In this document: in pieces, positions 52,073 through 61,683 of the stretch
Position numbering within the stretch: position 1 is the stretch's first letter
How the letters are laid out: each line of letters opens with the position of its first letter
Assembly (NCBI RefSeq): GCF_002222635.1
Contig: NZ_CP022415.1
Coordinates: forward strand, 2,046,001 to 2,110,000
DNA from: Pseudosulfitobacter pseudonitzschiae
GTDB taxonomy: Bacteria > Pseudomonadota > Alphaproteobacteria > Rhodobacterales > Rhodobacteraceae
Length of the DNA stretch: 64,000 bases
Reading direction: 5' to 3'
The notes under the pieces: model-generated
Seen by the model: the letters and a program-made list of their open reading frames with translations, nothing else
Database searches by the model: none
Told to the model about the DNA's origin: nothing
Program-made: the position numbers and the translations under genes

Positions 52073-53788
52073 ATGACCCGTCACCTGATCACCTCCGCCC
52101 TGCCATATATCAACGGCATCAAACACCTTGGTAACCTCATCGGCTCGCAATTGCCGGCCGACCTGTTCGCCCGCTACCAACGCGGCCGCGGCAACGAGGT
52201 TCTGTTTCTATGTGCCACGGACGAGCACGGCACCCCTGCCGAACTGGCCGCCGCCAAGGCAGGCAAGCCCGTGGCCGAATACTGCGCCGAACTGCACGAG
52301 GTGCAGGCGCGCATCGCCGAAGGGTTCCGGTTGTCCTTTGACCACTTCGGACGGTCCTCCAGCCCGCAAAACCACACACTAACCCAGCATTTCGCAGGCC
52401 GTCTGGCAGATGCAGGGCTGATCGAGGAAGTCGAAGAAAAGCAGGTCTATTCCATCGCCGACAAACGCTATCTGCCTGATCGCTATATCGAAGGCACCTG
52501 CCCCAACTGCGGCTATGACAAGGCGCGCGGCGACCAATGCGAAAACTGCACCAAGCAGTTGGACCCCACCGACCTGATTGATCCGCGCTCGGCCATCTCG
52601 GGCTCGACCGATCTGGAAGTGCGCGAAACCAAGCACCTGTTCCTGCGCCAGAGCAAGCTGCGCGACACGCTTGACCAGTGGATCGACAGCAAGACGGGCT
52701 GGCCGGTGCTGACCACATCCATCGCCAAGAAATGGCTTCACGATGGCGACGGATTGCAAGACCGCGGGATCACCCGAGACCTCGACTGGGGTATTGCGGT
52801 AAAACGCGGTGAGGCGGACTGGCCCGGCATGGAGGGCAAGGTGTTCTATGTATGGTTCGACGCCCCCATCGAATACATCGCCTGCGCGGGCGAATGGGCC
52901 GAAGCACACAACACCGATTGGGAACGCTGGTGGCGCACCGACAAGGGTGCCGATGATGTGACCTACACCCAGTTTATGGGCAAGGATAACGTGCCTTTCC
53001 ATACGCTGTCCTTCCCCGCCACGGTGCTCGGCTCGGACGAACCGTGGAAGATGGTGGATCACCTGAAATCGTTTAACTACCTGAACTACGACGGGGGTCA
53101 GTTCTCCACCAGTCAGGGTCGCGGGATATTTATGGATCAGGCGCTGGAGATTCTGCCCGCCGACTATTGGCGCTGGTGGCTGCTGGCCAACTGCCCGGAA
53201 ACCTCTGACAGCGAATTTACATGGGAACAATTCCAGCAAGGCGTGAACAAGGATCTGGCCGATGTACTGGGCAACTTTGTCAGCCGCGTCACCAAGTTCT
53301 GCCGTTCGAAATTCTCGGAAGAGGTTCCGGCGGCAGGCAGCTATGGCCCTGCCGAGCAAGCGCTGATCGCCGATCTGCAAGCACGTCTGAAACGCTACGA
53401 AGACCTGATGGACGCCCGCGAAGTGCGTAAATCTGCCGCCGAGCTGCGTGCGATCTGGGTGGCAGGTAACGAATACCTGCAATCGGTGGCGCCGTGGACC
53501 GTGTTCAAGACCGATCCAGATGCTGCAGCGGCACAGATCCGGCTGGCGCTGAACCTGATCGCCTTTTACGCGACACTGTCCGCGCCCTTCATCCCCGATG
53601 CGGCGGCCTCCATGCGGGCGGCGATGCATCTGGACGGGCCTGCGGCATGGCCCTCGGATGTGGCCGAGGCACTGTCCGACTTAAAACCCGGCCATGTATT
53701 TTCGGTGCCCGAGGTTCTGTTTGCCAAGATCACGGATGAGGCCCGCGAAGGTTGGGAAACCCGTTTTTCCGGTGGTCGCGCCGGCTGA
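52073..53788 (+). CDS. metG: methionyl-tRNA synthetase
   Basis: A 571-residue class I synthetase. The HIGH-type motif is [10 protein letters not shown], the zinc knuckle [17 protein letters not shown] (about 143-159), and the KMSKS loop reads [11 protein letters not shown], a divergent form. The anticodon-binding helical domain is C-terminal, and no C-terminal dimerisation (Trbp111) domain is present. ATG 52073 is chosen since TTG/ATG codons further upstream are poor. It ends before a bidirectional terminator. Confidence 0.95.
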   Translation: MTRHLITSALPYINGIKHLGNLIGSQLPADLFARYQRGRGNEVLFLCATDEHGTPAELAAAKAGKPVAEYCAELHEVQARIAEGFRLSFDHFGRSSSPQNHTLTQHFAGRLADAGLIEEVEEKQVYSIADKRYLPDRYIEGTCPNCGYDKARGDQCENCTKQLDPTDLIDPRSAISGSTDLEVRETKHLFLRQSKLRDTLDQWIDSKTGWPVLTTSIAKKWLHDGDGLQDRGITRDLDWGIAVKRGEADWPGMEGKVFYVWFDAPIEYIACAGEWAEAHNTDWERWWRTDKGADDVTYTQFMGKDNVPFHTLSFPATVLGSDEPWKMVDHLKSFNYLNYDGGQFSTSQGRGIFMDQALEILPADYWRWWLLANCPETSDSEFTWEQFQQGVNKDLADVLGNFVSRVTKFCRSKFSEEVPAAGSYGPAEQALIADLQARLKRYEDLMDAREVRKSAAELRAIWVAGNEYLQSVAPWTVFKTDPDAAAAQIRLALNLIAFYATLSAPFIPDAAASMRAAMHLDGPAAWPSDVAEALSDLKPGHVFSVPEVLFAKITDEAREGWETRFSGGRAG

Positions 53789-53816
53789 TGCAGTGCCTGC
53801 GCAGATATGTGCAAAA

Positions 53817-53840
53817 GCGCCGCCCAACTGGCGGCGTTTT
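53817..53840. terminator. bidirectional terminator between metG and the chemoreceptor gene
   Basis: Perfect 7-bp stem CGCCGCC / GGCGGCG with a CAACT loop, followed by TTTT on the plus strand and preceded by AAAA, which gives CTTTTGC on the minus strand. It sits between two convergent genes. Confidence 0.75.
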
Positions 53841-53864
53841 ACGTTTGAACCTTTGGAAAATGGT

Positions 53865-56465
53865 TTAAAACTCTTCCCATCCGTCTTGCTCGGGTTCGCT
53901 CCTGTCGAACTTGAGGACGGTGTTGCCGGACATCGAGGCTGCACTATCTGTCGTTGGCGCTACGGAATGTGGTGCTGGTGCTGACGGTTTGGCCACAGCT
54001 GCAGTAGGCTGCCGCGCGCTGTTGCCCAAACGAAAGGCCGATACAGCGGCGGCCAGACTGTCGGCCTCGGCCGTCAAGGCGTGGCTGGCAGCGGTGGTTT
54101 CTTCGAACATGGCTGCGTTCTGCTGGGTGACATGGTCCAGATCGTTTACGGCGGCGTTGACCTCGCTCAACCCATTGGATTGTTCGCGCGCCGATGTCGC
54201 AATCGCGGACACCCGTTCCGAAATATCGGACACCGAAGTGACGATCGCTGCCAGCGCAGTGCCTGTCCGGTCCACCAGATCGACACCTTGGCGCACCTGC
54301 TCGCCCGAGGCCGAGATTAGTGCGTTGATCTCGCGTGCCGCTTCCGAGGATCGTTGCGCCAATGCACGCACTTCCGTGGCCACCACGGCAAAACCGCGTC
54401 CCGCCTCGCCTGCCCGCGCGGCCTCGACACCTGCGTTAAGCGCCAGAAGGTTTGTCTGGAAGGCAATGTCGTCAATGACGCTGGTGATTTTCGAGATTTC
54501 CTGACTGGAGGTCTTGATCTCGTCCATCGCGTTCACAGCTTCGCGGGCGACATTGCCGCCTTGTTCGGCATTGTGCTGCGCATCGGCGGACATTTTGCTG
54601 GCCGCATCTGCGCTTTCCGCAGCGGAATGCACGGAACTGGTCAACTTGTCCAATGCCGCCGCTGTTTCCTCCAACGTTGCCGCCTGCTTTTCCGTCCGGC
54701 GCGACAGATCATCCGCAGCGCTGGTAATCTCGCTGGTCTCGTGCCGGATCGATTCCGCATTGTGCATCACTGCACCAATGGCGGTCTGAAGTGCCGCCGT
54801 GGCACCGTTGAAGTTGTGGCGCAAAGCCTCGTATTCTTCCGGAAAAATTTCGGCAATATCAGAGGCCAGATCCCCTTCCGACAGTTTTTTCAGTGCCAGC
54901 GCCAGCGCCTCGACCACCCGTTGCTGCTCCTCTGAAATACGCGCGCGTTCGTTTTCCGCCTCGCGCACTGCCCGACGGCTTTGCGTGACGTCCGTACCCA
55001 GAAAGACGCAGCGCTCAACCCGCCCATCTGCGCCTTTTACAGCAGCAAAGGCGCCATCAAAGTGCAGCGCAGCACCTTCTGAAACAGGCTGTGTCACGTC
55101 GAAACAACCCCGCGCGGCCTCTCCTTTAAGCACGGCCTCGGCCAGATCGGCGGGAAGGGTTTCGTCGGTTTGGTGGGCCTTGAAAAGCGTCTCGAAACGC
55201 GCACCGATCAATTCGTGCGCCTTTATTCCAAAGGCTTTGGCCCCATTGTCGTTGGCAGTGATACAAAGCCCCTGCGTGTCAAACTCCAGCCGGATCTGGT
55301 TGGCATCAATTGCCCCCAGCAACACCGCGTCGCGGTGCGATTCCGTGCTGTCAGACCATTCAATCACCGCGCCAATCATGACACCCGTATGATCCAATGC
55401 CGCATTGGCCTTGATGACAATATGCCGATCACCGATCTGGCTCGAGACGGCCTTCGGCAGGGCCTGCGTACCTTCGGCCTTCACAGCTGAGGCAAAGGTC
55501 GTCAGATGGGACATCTTGGACAAGTCTGCACCCACCCATGCACCGTCGGGCACGCCGGGCCAGTGGGGGCACAAATCCTTTGCCATGCCTGACAGCAGCG
55601 CCTCGCAGGTCGGATTGACGAAGGTTACGACGAATTTCTCGTCCACCATCATCATGCCCGCCGAAGATCCCTCGAAGGCGGCACTTTTAAAGGCGGCCTC
55701 ACGTTGGGCACCCTTTGCCCGTCCCAGATCATTGCGAAACTGGTCCAGCCGCACCGCAATGCTGCCAATCTCGTCGCGTCGTCCGGTCGAGGGAATGACG
55801 GTCTTATAGTCTTCCGACGCCACCCTGACCATCGCGCTCTCGATGCCGATCAAGGGACGCGAAATGTAGAGCCACAAAAAGACACCTGTGGCTAGCAACG
55901 CCAACAACATAACCACGCCTGTCTCGATCAGACTTTGACGTTGGGCCGCAGCCATTGCCACCAGACCGGGCGCGTGCGACCATCCGGTAACTACGACGCC
56001 CACAACCATGTTGTCCGCACCAAAATACGATGGCACAGCCGTAAGTTCCCCATCCTGCGCGGCGATGGTGACACCCTGCGCCATCGACACCTGTGCCAGC
56101 GCTGTAGCTGCGCCCGCATCGAAGCCATCGGAGTTTGACTGGTACAGCGTTTCTCCGGTCAGGTTGAGCACAAGGCCGCCCACGCCTTCGGGAAATGCCT
56201 CCGTCATGACGTCTTCGACGATTTCGGAAATGGCCTTTTGATTGCCGAATTTGATTGACCCACCCAGTTGCAGCGCCAACAGCTTCGTGACCTCGGCAGA
56301 GCGCTCTCGCAGATTTTCAGACAGCGAGATCTTGCTTGCGGTCTGGTCACGCCAAACCGAGAAGGCAAAGACAAGAATGACGACCAGCGCCACACCCAAC
56401 AGGTTCTTGGCCAACACACTTGCCATCGCGGCCCTGAGTTTTTTCAAAGTAGGTTGTATCGACAT
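53865..56465 (-). CDS. methyl-accepting chemotaxis protein with PAS domains
   Basis: An 866-residue receptor: membrane segment 1 (about 18-38), a periplasmic sensor of about 140 residues, membrane segment 2 ([23 protein letters not shown]), HAMP, one or two PAS-like domains ([49 protein letters not shown]) and the signalling domain with tip [37 protein letters not shown]. It ends in DGWEEF, an xWxxF pentapeptide like the CheR/CheB tether. No che genes are near. It senses an unknown signal, both outside and possibly redox through PAS. Confidence 0.92.
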   Translation of the reverse strand: MSIQPTLKKLRAAMASVLAKNLLGVALVVILVFAFSVWRDQTASKISLSENLRERSAEVTKLLALQLGGSIKFGNQKAISEIVEDVMTEAFPEGVGGLVLNLTGETLYQSNSDGFDAGAATALAQVSMAQGVTIAAQDGELTAVPSYFGADNMVVGVVVTGWSHAPGLVAMAAAQRQSLIETGVVMLLALLATGVFLWLYISRPLIGIESAMVRVASEDYKTVIPSTGRRDEIGSIAVRLDQFRNDLGRAKGAQREAAFKSAAFEGSSAGMMMVDEKFVVTFVNPTCEALLSGMAKDLCPHWPGVPDGAWVGADLSKMSHLTTFASAVKAEGTQALPKAVSSQIGDRHIVIKANAALDHTGVMIGAVIEWSDSTESHRDAVLLGAIDANQIRLEFDTQGLCITANDNGAKAFGIKAHELIGARFETLFKAHQTDETLPADLAEAVLKGEAARGCFDVTQPVSEGAALHFDGAFAAVKGADGRVERCVFLGTDVTQSRRAVREAENERARISEEQQRVVEALALALKKLSEGDLASDIAEIFPEEYEALRHNFNGATAALQTAIGAVMHNAESIRHETSEITSAADDLSRRTEKQAATLEETAAALDKLTSSVHSAAESADAASKMSADAQHNAEQGGNVAREAVNAMDEIKTSSQEISKITSVIDDIAFQTNLLALNAGVEAARAGEAGRGFAVVATEVRALAQRSSEAAREINALISASGEQVRQGVDLVDRTGTALAAIVTSVSDISERVSAIATSAREQSNGLSEVNAAVNDLDHVTQQNAAMFEETTAASHALTAEADSLAAAVSAFRLGNSARQPTAAVAKPSAPAPHSVAPTTDSAASMSGNTVLKFDRSEPEQDGWEEF

Positions 56466-56911
56466 CCGACACCTCTTTCATCGGCCAGCACGCCAGCGGG
56501 GCGCACAAAAACCGTTTGACAATTACAACTCGTTTAGAGCCGCAATCTTACGACGAGCTTAACGCCACCCCCGGAAAAGGGCGTGCCACAGGTGTTGAAT
56601 TTGATCTGAAGTTTATCGAGTTATGGAACAACCACCGGAGCATAAACGCACTCGGTGCAAATACCCACATTTTTACATTGCACCACTTAAGTCCAAGAAT
56701 GCACAATAAACCGAGCGACTAGGGCTGGAATTGGTGCGGGCGGTGGGCATTGAAGTCCAGCTTCAAAAGATATCAGCACGTATCAAAATCTGCTTAACAC
56801 CTAGATTAAAATAACTTTAATCGCATCTTCTCATCTTATTTTAGCTCGGCGGACCCCATGTGGGACTATATCCTGAGGTAGACCAATAGGTGGACTGCAT
56901 TAGGGGTTTGC
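56466..56911. other. 446-bp AT-rich intergenic region at the edge of the right-hand island
   Basis: No supported gene. A 68-residue frame (56516-56722) has no family likeness. The second half (about 56760-56860) is strongly AT-rich (ACCTAGATTAAAATAACTTTAATCG). It should hold the chemoreceptor promoter at the left and the former integrase promoter and attachment site at the right; no tRNA or clear att repeat is seen. Confidence 0.5.
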
Positions 56912-57110
56912 ATGGCGAGAAATAAATTGAGCGTCCGGGGTATCGTAGCCCTCGAACCCGGAAAGTATTGCGATGGCGCTGGGCTTTGGCTTGCAAAGTC
57001 TGGTTCGAAGAGCGGCAAATGGTTTCTACGCCTCACCGTCCACGGCAAACGCAGAGAGATAGGGCTGGCCGGCTGGCAGGATGTTGGGCTTGCCGCGTGC
57101 CGTGTCGCCC
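56912..57110 (+). pseudogene. truncated P4-type integrase (DUF4102 N-terminal stub)
   Basis: The first 65 or so residues, MARNKLSVRGIVALEPGKYCDGAGLWL.. to KWFLRLTVHGKRREIGLAGWQDVGLAACR, are the arm-binding DUF4102 domain of P4-type integrases (GKYxDGxGLxL, WxxRxTxxGKRREIGLG). The catalytic domain is missing; the frame continues into unrelated sequence up to 57556 that overlaps a real pirin gene. It marks the end of an integrated island whose integrase has been deleted. Confidence 0.8.
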
Positions 57111-57258
57111 GCATTCAAGGACGCGGCGCTGAAGGTCAGCGATGGCGTGCCCGGTCTTCATGCAGTGATTCGCGGGCTCTTTGCAGCACGCGAACCCGCC
57201 GCCGTTCTTCGCCTGAACTCAAGTCCGCCTCTCGCGTAGCGACCCTGCGCCTTTTGCG

Positions 57259-57291
57259 AATTGTCGACCGGCTGATATCCGGTCGACAATT
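57259..57291. repeat. perfect inverted repeat near the integrase stub
   Basis: Arms AATTGTCGACCGG and CCGGTCGACAATT (13 bp each, exact) with a 7-base loop, 47 bases past the pirin stop. No T-tract, so it is not a plain terminator. Each arm contains TTGTCGAC, similar to half-sites of GntR/FCD regulators; it might also be a trace of a small insertion. Confidence 0.6.
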
Positions 57292-57337
57292 ATCATCCAG
57301 GGCCTGGAACATGTTTCGCAACTGCCCGACGGGCGAC

Positions 57338-58198
57338 CTATGCATGAATGACAGGGCGCAATGTGCCCACATGTGGGAACTTCCCCTGTCGATAGGCAGC
57401 ATAATAGCCTGCAATTTCCTCCCACGACCCGGCGATGAAAGGCCCTTTCGCAACCACCTGCATGTGCTGCGGCTGACCGGCATAGAGCAGCAGCCGGGCT
57501 CCGTGCTGACCTGCCCGCAGCGCAAGCAGGCTTGCGCCATCAGTGGAGGGCTCTGACCAGCCGACCATGTTCGCTGCCAGCATCTCGGCAGAGTGGCCAG
57601 CCTCAATATCTCCGTCAATGACCACAAGGAAAGCATTGTAGGCGGCAGGTAGCTGCGGCTTGAAGATGGCTCCCGGCGTCAATTGGATGTCGGCCAGCGT
57701 GACCGGAACTTCGTTCAGCGTCGGGGCCGCTGCACTCTCCAACTGCCCGCTGTAGACCTTTGCGGTAACGCCAGGCTCAGCGTGTACCGGCATCTCGGCG
57801 CGACGGAGGACCTGTACACGCGGAGGCATGTTGCGCTGCGCCTCCGGAAGGACCAGCCAGAGCTGGAACAGGCGCATGCCGGTGGAGGCCTTCGTGTCTT
57901 CCCCATGGATGATGCCGCTGCCGGCGGTCATCCACTCGACATCGCCCTCGTTCAGCCGGCCATTGATATCCTCCAGTGTGCCGTTGAGCATGAAGGTCAC
58001 GGTCTCCAGCCCGGCATGAGGGTGTGCATCTCCAAGGGGCCCTTCCAGGGTGATGTTGTCATCAGCCATTAGGAAAAAGGGGTCCGTCGCGGGCAGGTTA
58101 TCGGGCTCCACCACCAGCGCAGCCTTGTGATACTCACCGGCAAAGCCTGGCCCGAGTCCTGGGATACTGGTGACACGGTCTATTGATCTTTGAAACAT
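57338..58198 (-). CDS. pirin family protein (island copy 1)
   Basis: A 286-residue bicupin. The N-terminal pirin motif is DAHPHAGLETVTFMLNG with NEGDVEWMTAGSGIIHGED, giving His, His, His and Glu. The second cupin is weaker (VVAKGPFIAGSWEEIAGYYAAYRQGKFPH). It has YHKAALVVEPDNLPATDPFFLMADD in place of the usual pirin start, so it belongs to a different subgroup from 17701-18612. Part of a pirin-rich, oxidative-type island. Substrate unknown. Confidence 0.88.
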   Translation of the reverse strand: MFQRSIDRVTSIPGLGPGFAGEYHKAALVVEPDNLPATDPFFLMADDNITLEGPLGDAHPHAGLETVTFMLNGTLEDINGRLNEGDVEWMTAGSGIIHGEDTKASTGMRLFQLWLVLPEAQRNMPPRVQVLRRAEMPVHAEPGVTAKVYSGQLESAAAPTLNEVPVTLADIQLTPGAIFKPQLPAAYNAFLVVIDGDIEAGHSAEMLAANMVGWSEPSTDGASLLALRAGQHGARLLLYAGQPQHMQVVAKGPFIAGSWEEIAGYYAAYRQGKFPHVGTLRPVIHA

Positions 58199-58619
58199 GA
58201 TTCAGGTTCTCCATCGAGTTTGAGTCCGACGTTCACCACCGCGCCTGGCAACGCCCTCGACAAATGCTCCTCGGTATCGTGGACAAGTGCACGCGATGTA
58301 CGTTTTGCCGGAGACGTTGCTTTTTACCGCAAGAGAATGAGTCATGGCTTCTCCGTCGGCCATTTATTGCAATATAGCTAGGAGCCCCGCGCGTCAGTAG
58401 CTGCGACCCCAAGGTAGCTGTGTTGCTCAATGTGGAACGCTTCGATCCGATTCTATCGGGTTCGTCTCTGGTTAGCGTATTTATCCAGAAAGGTTTGAGC
58501 ATCAGCGGGCGGTCCGAAGGCGAAGATGAGTGGTCTCTGGCATGAAGCCGTTGCCGGATCTTCACGAACGCGTACGGGGGCCCGCTCGGGCGGAGCGGCG
58601 CTTGAAACCGGGAGAGCGG
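58199..58619. other. 421-bp gap between pirin and DUF4260 genes
   Basis: No gene is supported. A minus-strand frame ends with PLIFAFGPPADAQTFLDKYANQ (58453-58520 or so), which reads like a degraded protein end, but it has no start or family. The pirin promoter should be within the first 150 bp. AT-rich patch at about 58370. Confidence 0.4.
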
Positions 58620-58979
58620 TCAGCCGATGTGCCCCAGATGCGTGATCTTGAAGCCTTCGGCAGACTTCAGTCCGAAGCCCAGCATCCGGTCGAAACCGGC
58701 ATGGCCCATCCAGAGTGCGCCTAGGGCCGCGACAGTACCCGAGCCAATAGCAAGGCCGACTGCGATCAGGACCATCCCTAGGGCGTACACATGAACAGCG
58801 TTGTACACGACGGCGCCGGCCTTCGGGCCAAGTGCATAGCCCGCGAAACTGACATCGGGCAAGAGAAAGAGGATCACGGCCAACCACCAGGCGATGCTGT
58901 GATCCAGATGGGCAAATAGAATGATCGCGGCGACAAACACGACCGCCGCCTCAATACGTTGCCAGACGATAGTATCCAA
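58620..58979 (-). CDS. DUF4260 family membrane protein
   Basis: A 119-residue protein with four hydrophobic stretches (VFVAAIILFAHL, WWLAVILFLLPDVSFAGYAL, GMVLIAVGLAIGSGTVAALGALWMGHAGFDRMLGFGLK). The end GHAGFDRMLGFGLKSAEGFKITHLG is the DUF4260 signature. The role is unknown; the family is common next to redox-type genes in rhizobia and Rhodobacterales. Confidence 0.85.
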   Translation of the reverse strand: MDTIVWQRIEAAVVFVAAIILFAHLDHSIAWWLAVILFLLPDVSFAGYALGPKAGAVVYNAVHVYALGMVLIAVGLAIGSGTVAALGALWMGHAGFDRMLGFGLKSAEGFKITHLGHIG

Positions 58980-59153
58980 GGTGTTACCCTTTCTCGTGAT
59001 GCAGGAAGACGCCTGCCGGTGCGACCCTGCGGTTGTCAGATTGCGCTGTCCAGTCGAGAGCGGCGGACGAAGACGTGCGGCAAGGTCGGTCCCGTCTCTC
59101 CTGGCGATTCTTCGTCGTTGTCCTGAAATACCCGGTCAGGGCATTGGCTTGGA

Positions 59154-59744
59154 TCAATAGGGCGTGCCTGCATTCTGTCGTTGCACCCGGGCCGCTTCCG
59201 CCCACCAGGCAAGATCGGCGGCAAAGCGTGGAAAGGCCCTGGCGAGGGCGGCTCCGCTCTCGCCGATCGGCTGCGCGTCGGCATCCAGGGTCTTGCCAAT
59301 GCCGCCCACTGCGAGCGAGCTGGAAATCGGGACCATCCCCATTTCAGAAATCGTACCGTGCCAGGCGAGGGCGGCCCGGACCCCAGAGAAGCGACCTGCG
59401 GAATAGCTCGCAATTGCCGCAGGCCGCCAAAACCATTCCTCAAGGAAATGGTCAGTCAGGTTCTTCAATCCAGGCTGGACGCCCCAGTTGTATTCACCGG
59501 TGACGAAGACGAACGCATCAGCCGTACGAATCCTGCCCGCAAGGTCCTCCAGCGCGGGCGGGGCCTCGCCGACGGGATACTCCTTGTACATTCGGTCGAG
59601 CATGGGCAGGTCGATTGCCTTGGCGTCGATCAGCGCAGCATCGGCGCCAAGGTCGTTCAACTCCCGGACAACATACCGAGCGAGGCGGATACCCTGCCGA
59701 TCGGCGCGGTAGGAGCCATAAAGGACGAGGATACTGTGGGTCAT
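59154..59744 (-). CDS. NADPH-dependent FMN reductase
   Basis: A 196-residue flavodoxin-like reductase. The FMN site is in LVLYGSYRADRQGIRLARY, the phosphate loop at YGSYR. ADAFVFVTGEYNWGVQPGLKNLTDHF is the flavin-ring segment. Family members reduce FMN, azo dyes or quinones. GGAGATATC before ATG 59744 is a good ribosome site. A partner for detoxification with the pirin and chloroperoxidase is likely but inferred. Confidence 0.88.
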   Translation of the reverse strand: MTHSILVLYGSYRADRQGIRLARYVVRELNDLGADAALIDAKAIDLPMLDRMYKEYPVGEAPPALEDLAGRIRTADAFVFVTGEYNWGVQPGLKNLTDHFLEEWFWRPAAIASYSAGRFSGVRAALAWHGTISEMGMVPISSSLAVGGIGKTLDADAQPIGESGAALARAFPRFAADLAWWAEAARVQRQNAGTPY

Positions 59745-59915
59745 GATATCTCCTTTCGGTGAATTGGCAGAATCGGAGATCAGGCGGGGCTGCGCGGTGC
59801 CCATTTCTCCTATTGCCCGAACATTGCGTTGACGCCCTCGGTCTTCTTTTGGTTCGATGTGAACTTTCAGTCACGTCACTATCTATCAGCGAACGCGCCG
59901 CGGCCCACAAGCGTC

Positions 59916-60752
59916 TCAGCTGGTCACGAACTCCAGTAGGTCGGCGTTCAAGACGTCGGCGTTCACCGTCAGCATGCCATGTGAGTATCCGGGATAGGTC
60001 TTCAGCATGCCGTCCTGCAGCAGTTCGATCGCCTTCAGCGCAGAGGCGGCGATCGGAACGACCTGGTCGTCCTCGCCGTGCAGGACAAGCGTCGGCACGG
60101 TGATCGCCTTGAGGTCCTCGGTCTGGTCGGTTTCAGAGAAGGCCTTGATGCCGTCGTACTGCGCCTTGGCGCTGCCCATCATGCCCTGCCGCCACCAGTT
60201 CTGGATGATACCCTCGTGGACTGCAGCACCGTCGCGGTTGAAGCCGTAGAACGGGCCCGCGGGCACGTCGCGGAAGAACTGTGCGCGGTTGCCGGCGAGC
60301 GCTGCTCGAAAGCCGTCGAAAACCTCCATCGGCGTGCCCTCCGGATTGGCGCCGGTCTGCAGCATCAGGGGAGGAATGGCGGCGACGAGCACCGCCTTGG
60401 CTACCCGACCCGCAGGTTCGCCGTGCCGCGCCACGTACCGCGCCACTTCGCCGCCACCGGTGGAATGGCCGACGTGAATGGCGTTCCGCAGATCCAGCGC
60501 CTTGGCCACGGCGAAAGCATCGGCCGCGTAGTGGTCAATGTCGTGACCCTCGGCGATCTGGCTCGAGCGTCCGTGGCCGCGCCGGTCATGGGCGACGACA
60601 CGGTAGCCCCTCGACAGAAAGAACAGCATCTGCGCGTCCCAGTCGTCGGAGCTGAGCGGCCAGCCATGGTGAAAAACGATGGGCTGGGCGTCCTTGGGGC
60701 CCCAGTCCTTGAAAAAAATCTGCACGTCATCGTCGGTAGTGATAAAGCCCAT
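59916..60752 (-). CDS. alpha/beta hydrolase, non-heme chloroperoxidase type
   Basis: A 278-residue hydrolase of the perhydrolase/aryl esterase group. Signature parts: FFKDWGPKDAQPIVFHHGWPLSSDDWDAQM, DRRGHGRSSQ, the nucleophile elbow GHSTGGGE (Ser near 99), Asp in VLHGEDDQVVP, and His in YPGYSHGML. It hydrolyses esters and can form peracids with acetate and peroxide. AAGGAG is 8 bases before ATG 60752. Longer frames up to 61514 are spurious. Confidence 0.92.
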   Translation of the reverse strand: MGFITTDDDVQIFFKDWGPKDAQPIVFHHGWPLSSDDWDAQMLFFLSRGYRVVAHDRRGHGRSSQIAEGHDIDHYAADAFAVAKALDLRNAIHVGHSTGGGEVARYVARHGEPAGRVAKAVLVAAIPPLMLQTGANPEGTPMEVFDGFRAALAGNRAQFFRDVPAGPFYGFNRDGAAVHEGIIQNWWRQGMMGSAKAQYDGIKAFSETDQTEDLKAITVPTLVLHGEDDQVVPIAASALKAIELLQDGMLKTYPGYSHGMLTVNADVLNADLLEFVTS

Positions 60753-60790
60753 GGTGGGTTCTCCTTCTGAAAGCCGTAAGTGGAGGTTAT

Positions 60791-61438
60791 TTACATCGTG
60801 GCACCCTGTGTGGCGGTCAGAGCGGACCAGATCATCAGGGCACCGAAGGCTATGAAAATAATTCCGGTCAGCGTCCGTCCGCGCCGTGCATGTTCCGGAT
60901 TCCGGAGCAGGCGGACAAAATGTCGAGCTCCAAAGGCATAGCCGCCCAGAACTATGAGCTTCACTACGACGAAGGTCGCAACCAGAAGGGCGAGGACGGA
61001 TGGTCCGCTCCCTACCGGGAGGAACTGGGGGAACAGCGCGGCGAAAAACAGTATGGCCTTCGGATTGCTGATCCCCACACCGAAGGAGTGAAGCCAAAGG
61101 CCCAAGCTGCTTTCTCCATAAACTGCCTCCGTGGCCGAAGAGTCCGCTTGCGGAGCCGCAGGACGCAGAAAGTTCCATCCGAGCCATAGGATGTATGATG
61201 CACCCGCAAGGCGCAGGGCAAGGAAGGCAACCGGATAGGCCATAAGCAGAGCGCCCAATCCGATGATGGAAAGCGTGGCCAGCAACGCGATCGCGACCAG
61301 ATCGCCGCTCAGGGCGGCCAGCGCGCGGCGCCACCCGTAGGCAACGGCGTTGTTCACGATGAACACCGTGGACGGACCTGGCGTCGCGGCCTGTGTCACG
61401 CTGACGAAGAGAAAGGTCAGATAGGCGGGGAGTTCCAT
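60791..61438 (-). CDS. LysE family exporter (RhtB-like)
   Basis: A 215-residue membrane protein with six predicted helices. The N-terminal TQAATPGPSTVFIVNNAVAYGWRRALAALSGD is the LysE/RhtB signature, and GISNPKAILFFAALFPQFL is the second conserved motif. It exports amino acids or similar compounds. It is divergent from LysR at 61684 (245 bp between), which suggests control by that regulator. Confidence 0.92.
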   Translation of the reverse strand: MELPAYLTFLFVSVTQAATPGPSTVFIVNNAVAYGWRRALAALSGDLVAIALLATLSIIGLGALLMAYPVAFLALRLAGASYILWLGWNFLRPAAPQADSSATEAVYGESSLGLWLHSFGVGISNPKAILFFAALFPQFLPVGSGPSVLALLVATFVVVKLIVLGGYAFGARHFVRLLRNPEHARRGRTLTGIIFIAFGALMIWSALTATQGATM

Positions 61439-61683
61439 TCTCGCATCCTTCGGTGGCGCTGGCGTGATCAAGTCTGACGCAGCCTGTCCATTTTGCTCCA
61501 TGATCCCGGGGCAAGGCCGTTGCGAGGCGTTATTGAGCGTTCCTTTCTTGCCTGTTGAAAAGGCAGCGGATCCGCGAGGCATGCTCCAGAGGCATTTCTG
61601 CCTGCACGCAACTTGCCGTTCCATTTGGCTTCACGGTAGTGCCATACTCGGGCAATCTGTGTCGCGAAAAGGGGAACGCCGAA

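Noticed and set aside
56516-56722. 68-residue frame upstream of the chemoreceptor
   Set aside because: No ribosome site, no family and divergent to the receptor promoter region; coding not supported.
56912-57556. Full 214-residue plus-strand frame as an intact integrase
   Set aside because: Only the first 65 or so residues match DUF4102; the rest lacks catalytic motifs and overlaps a pirin gene on the other strand.
57136-57636. Minus-strand frame of 166 residues over the pirin 3' end
   Set aside because: It overlaps the well-supported pirin gene in another frame and has no family likeness.
58453-58887. 144-residue minus-strand frame upstream of the DUF4260 stop
   Set aside because: It overlaps the DUF4260 gene in another frame and is Arg/Cys-rich; only its last 20 or so residues look protein-like.
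59916-61514. 532-residue hydrolase with a long N-terminal extension
   Set aside because: The extension overlaps the LysE gene in another frame; the ribosome site and family start are at 60752.
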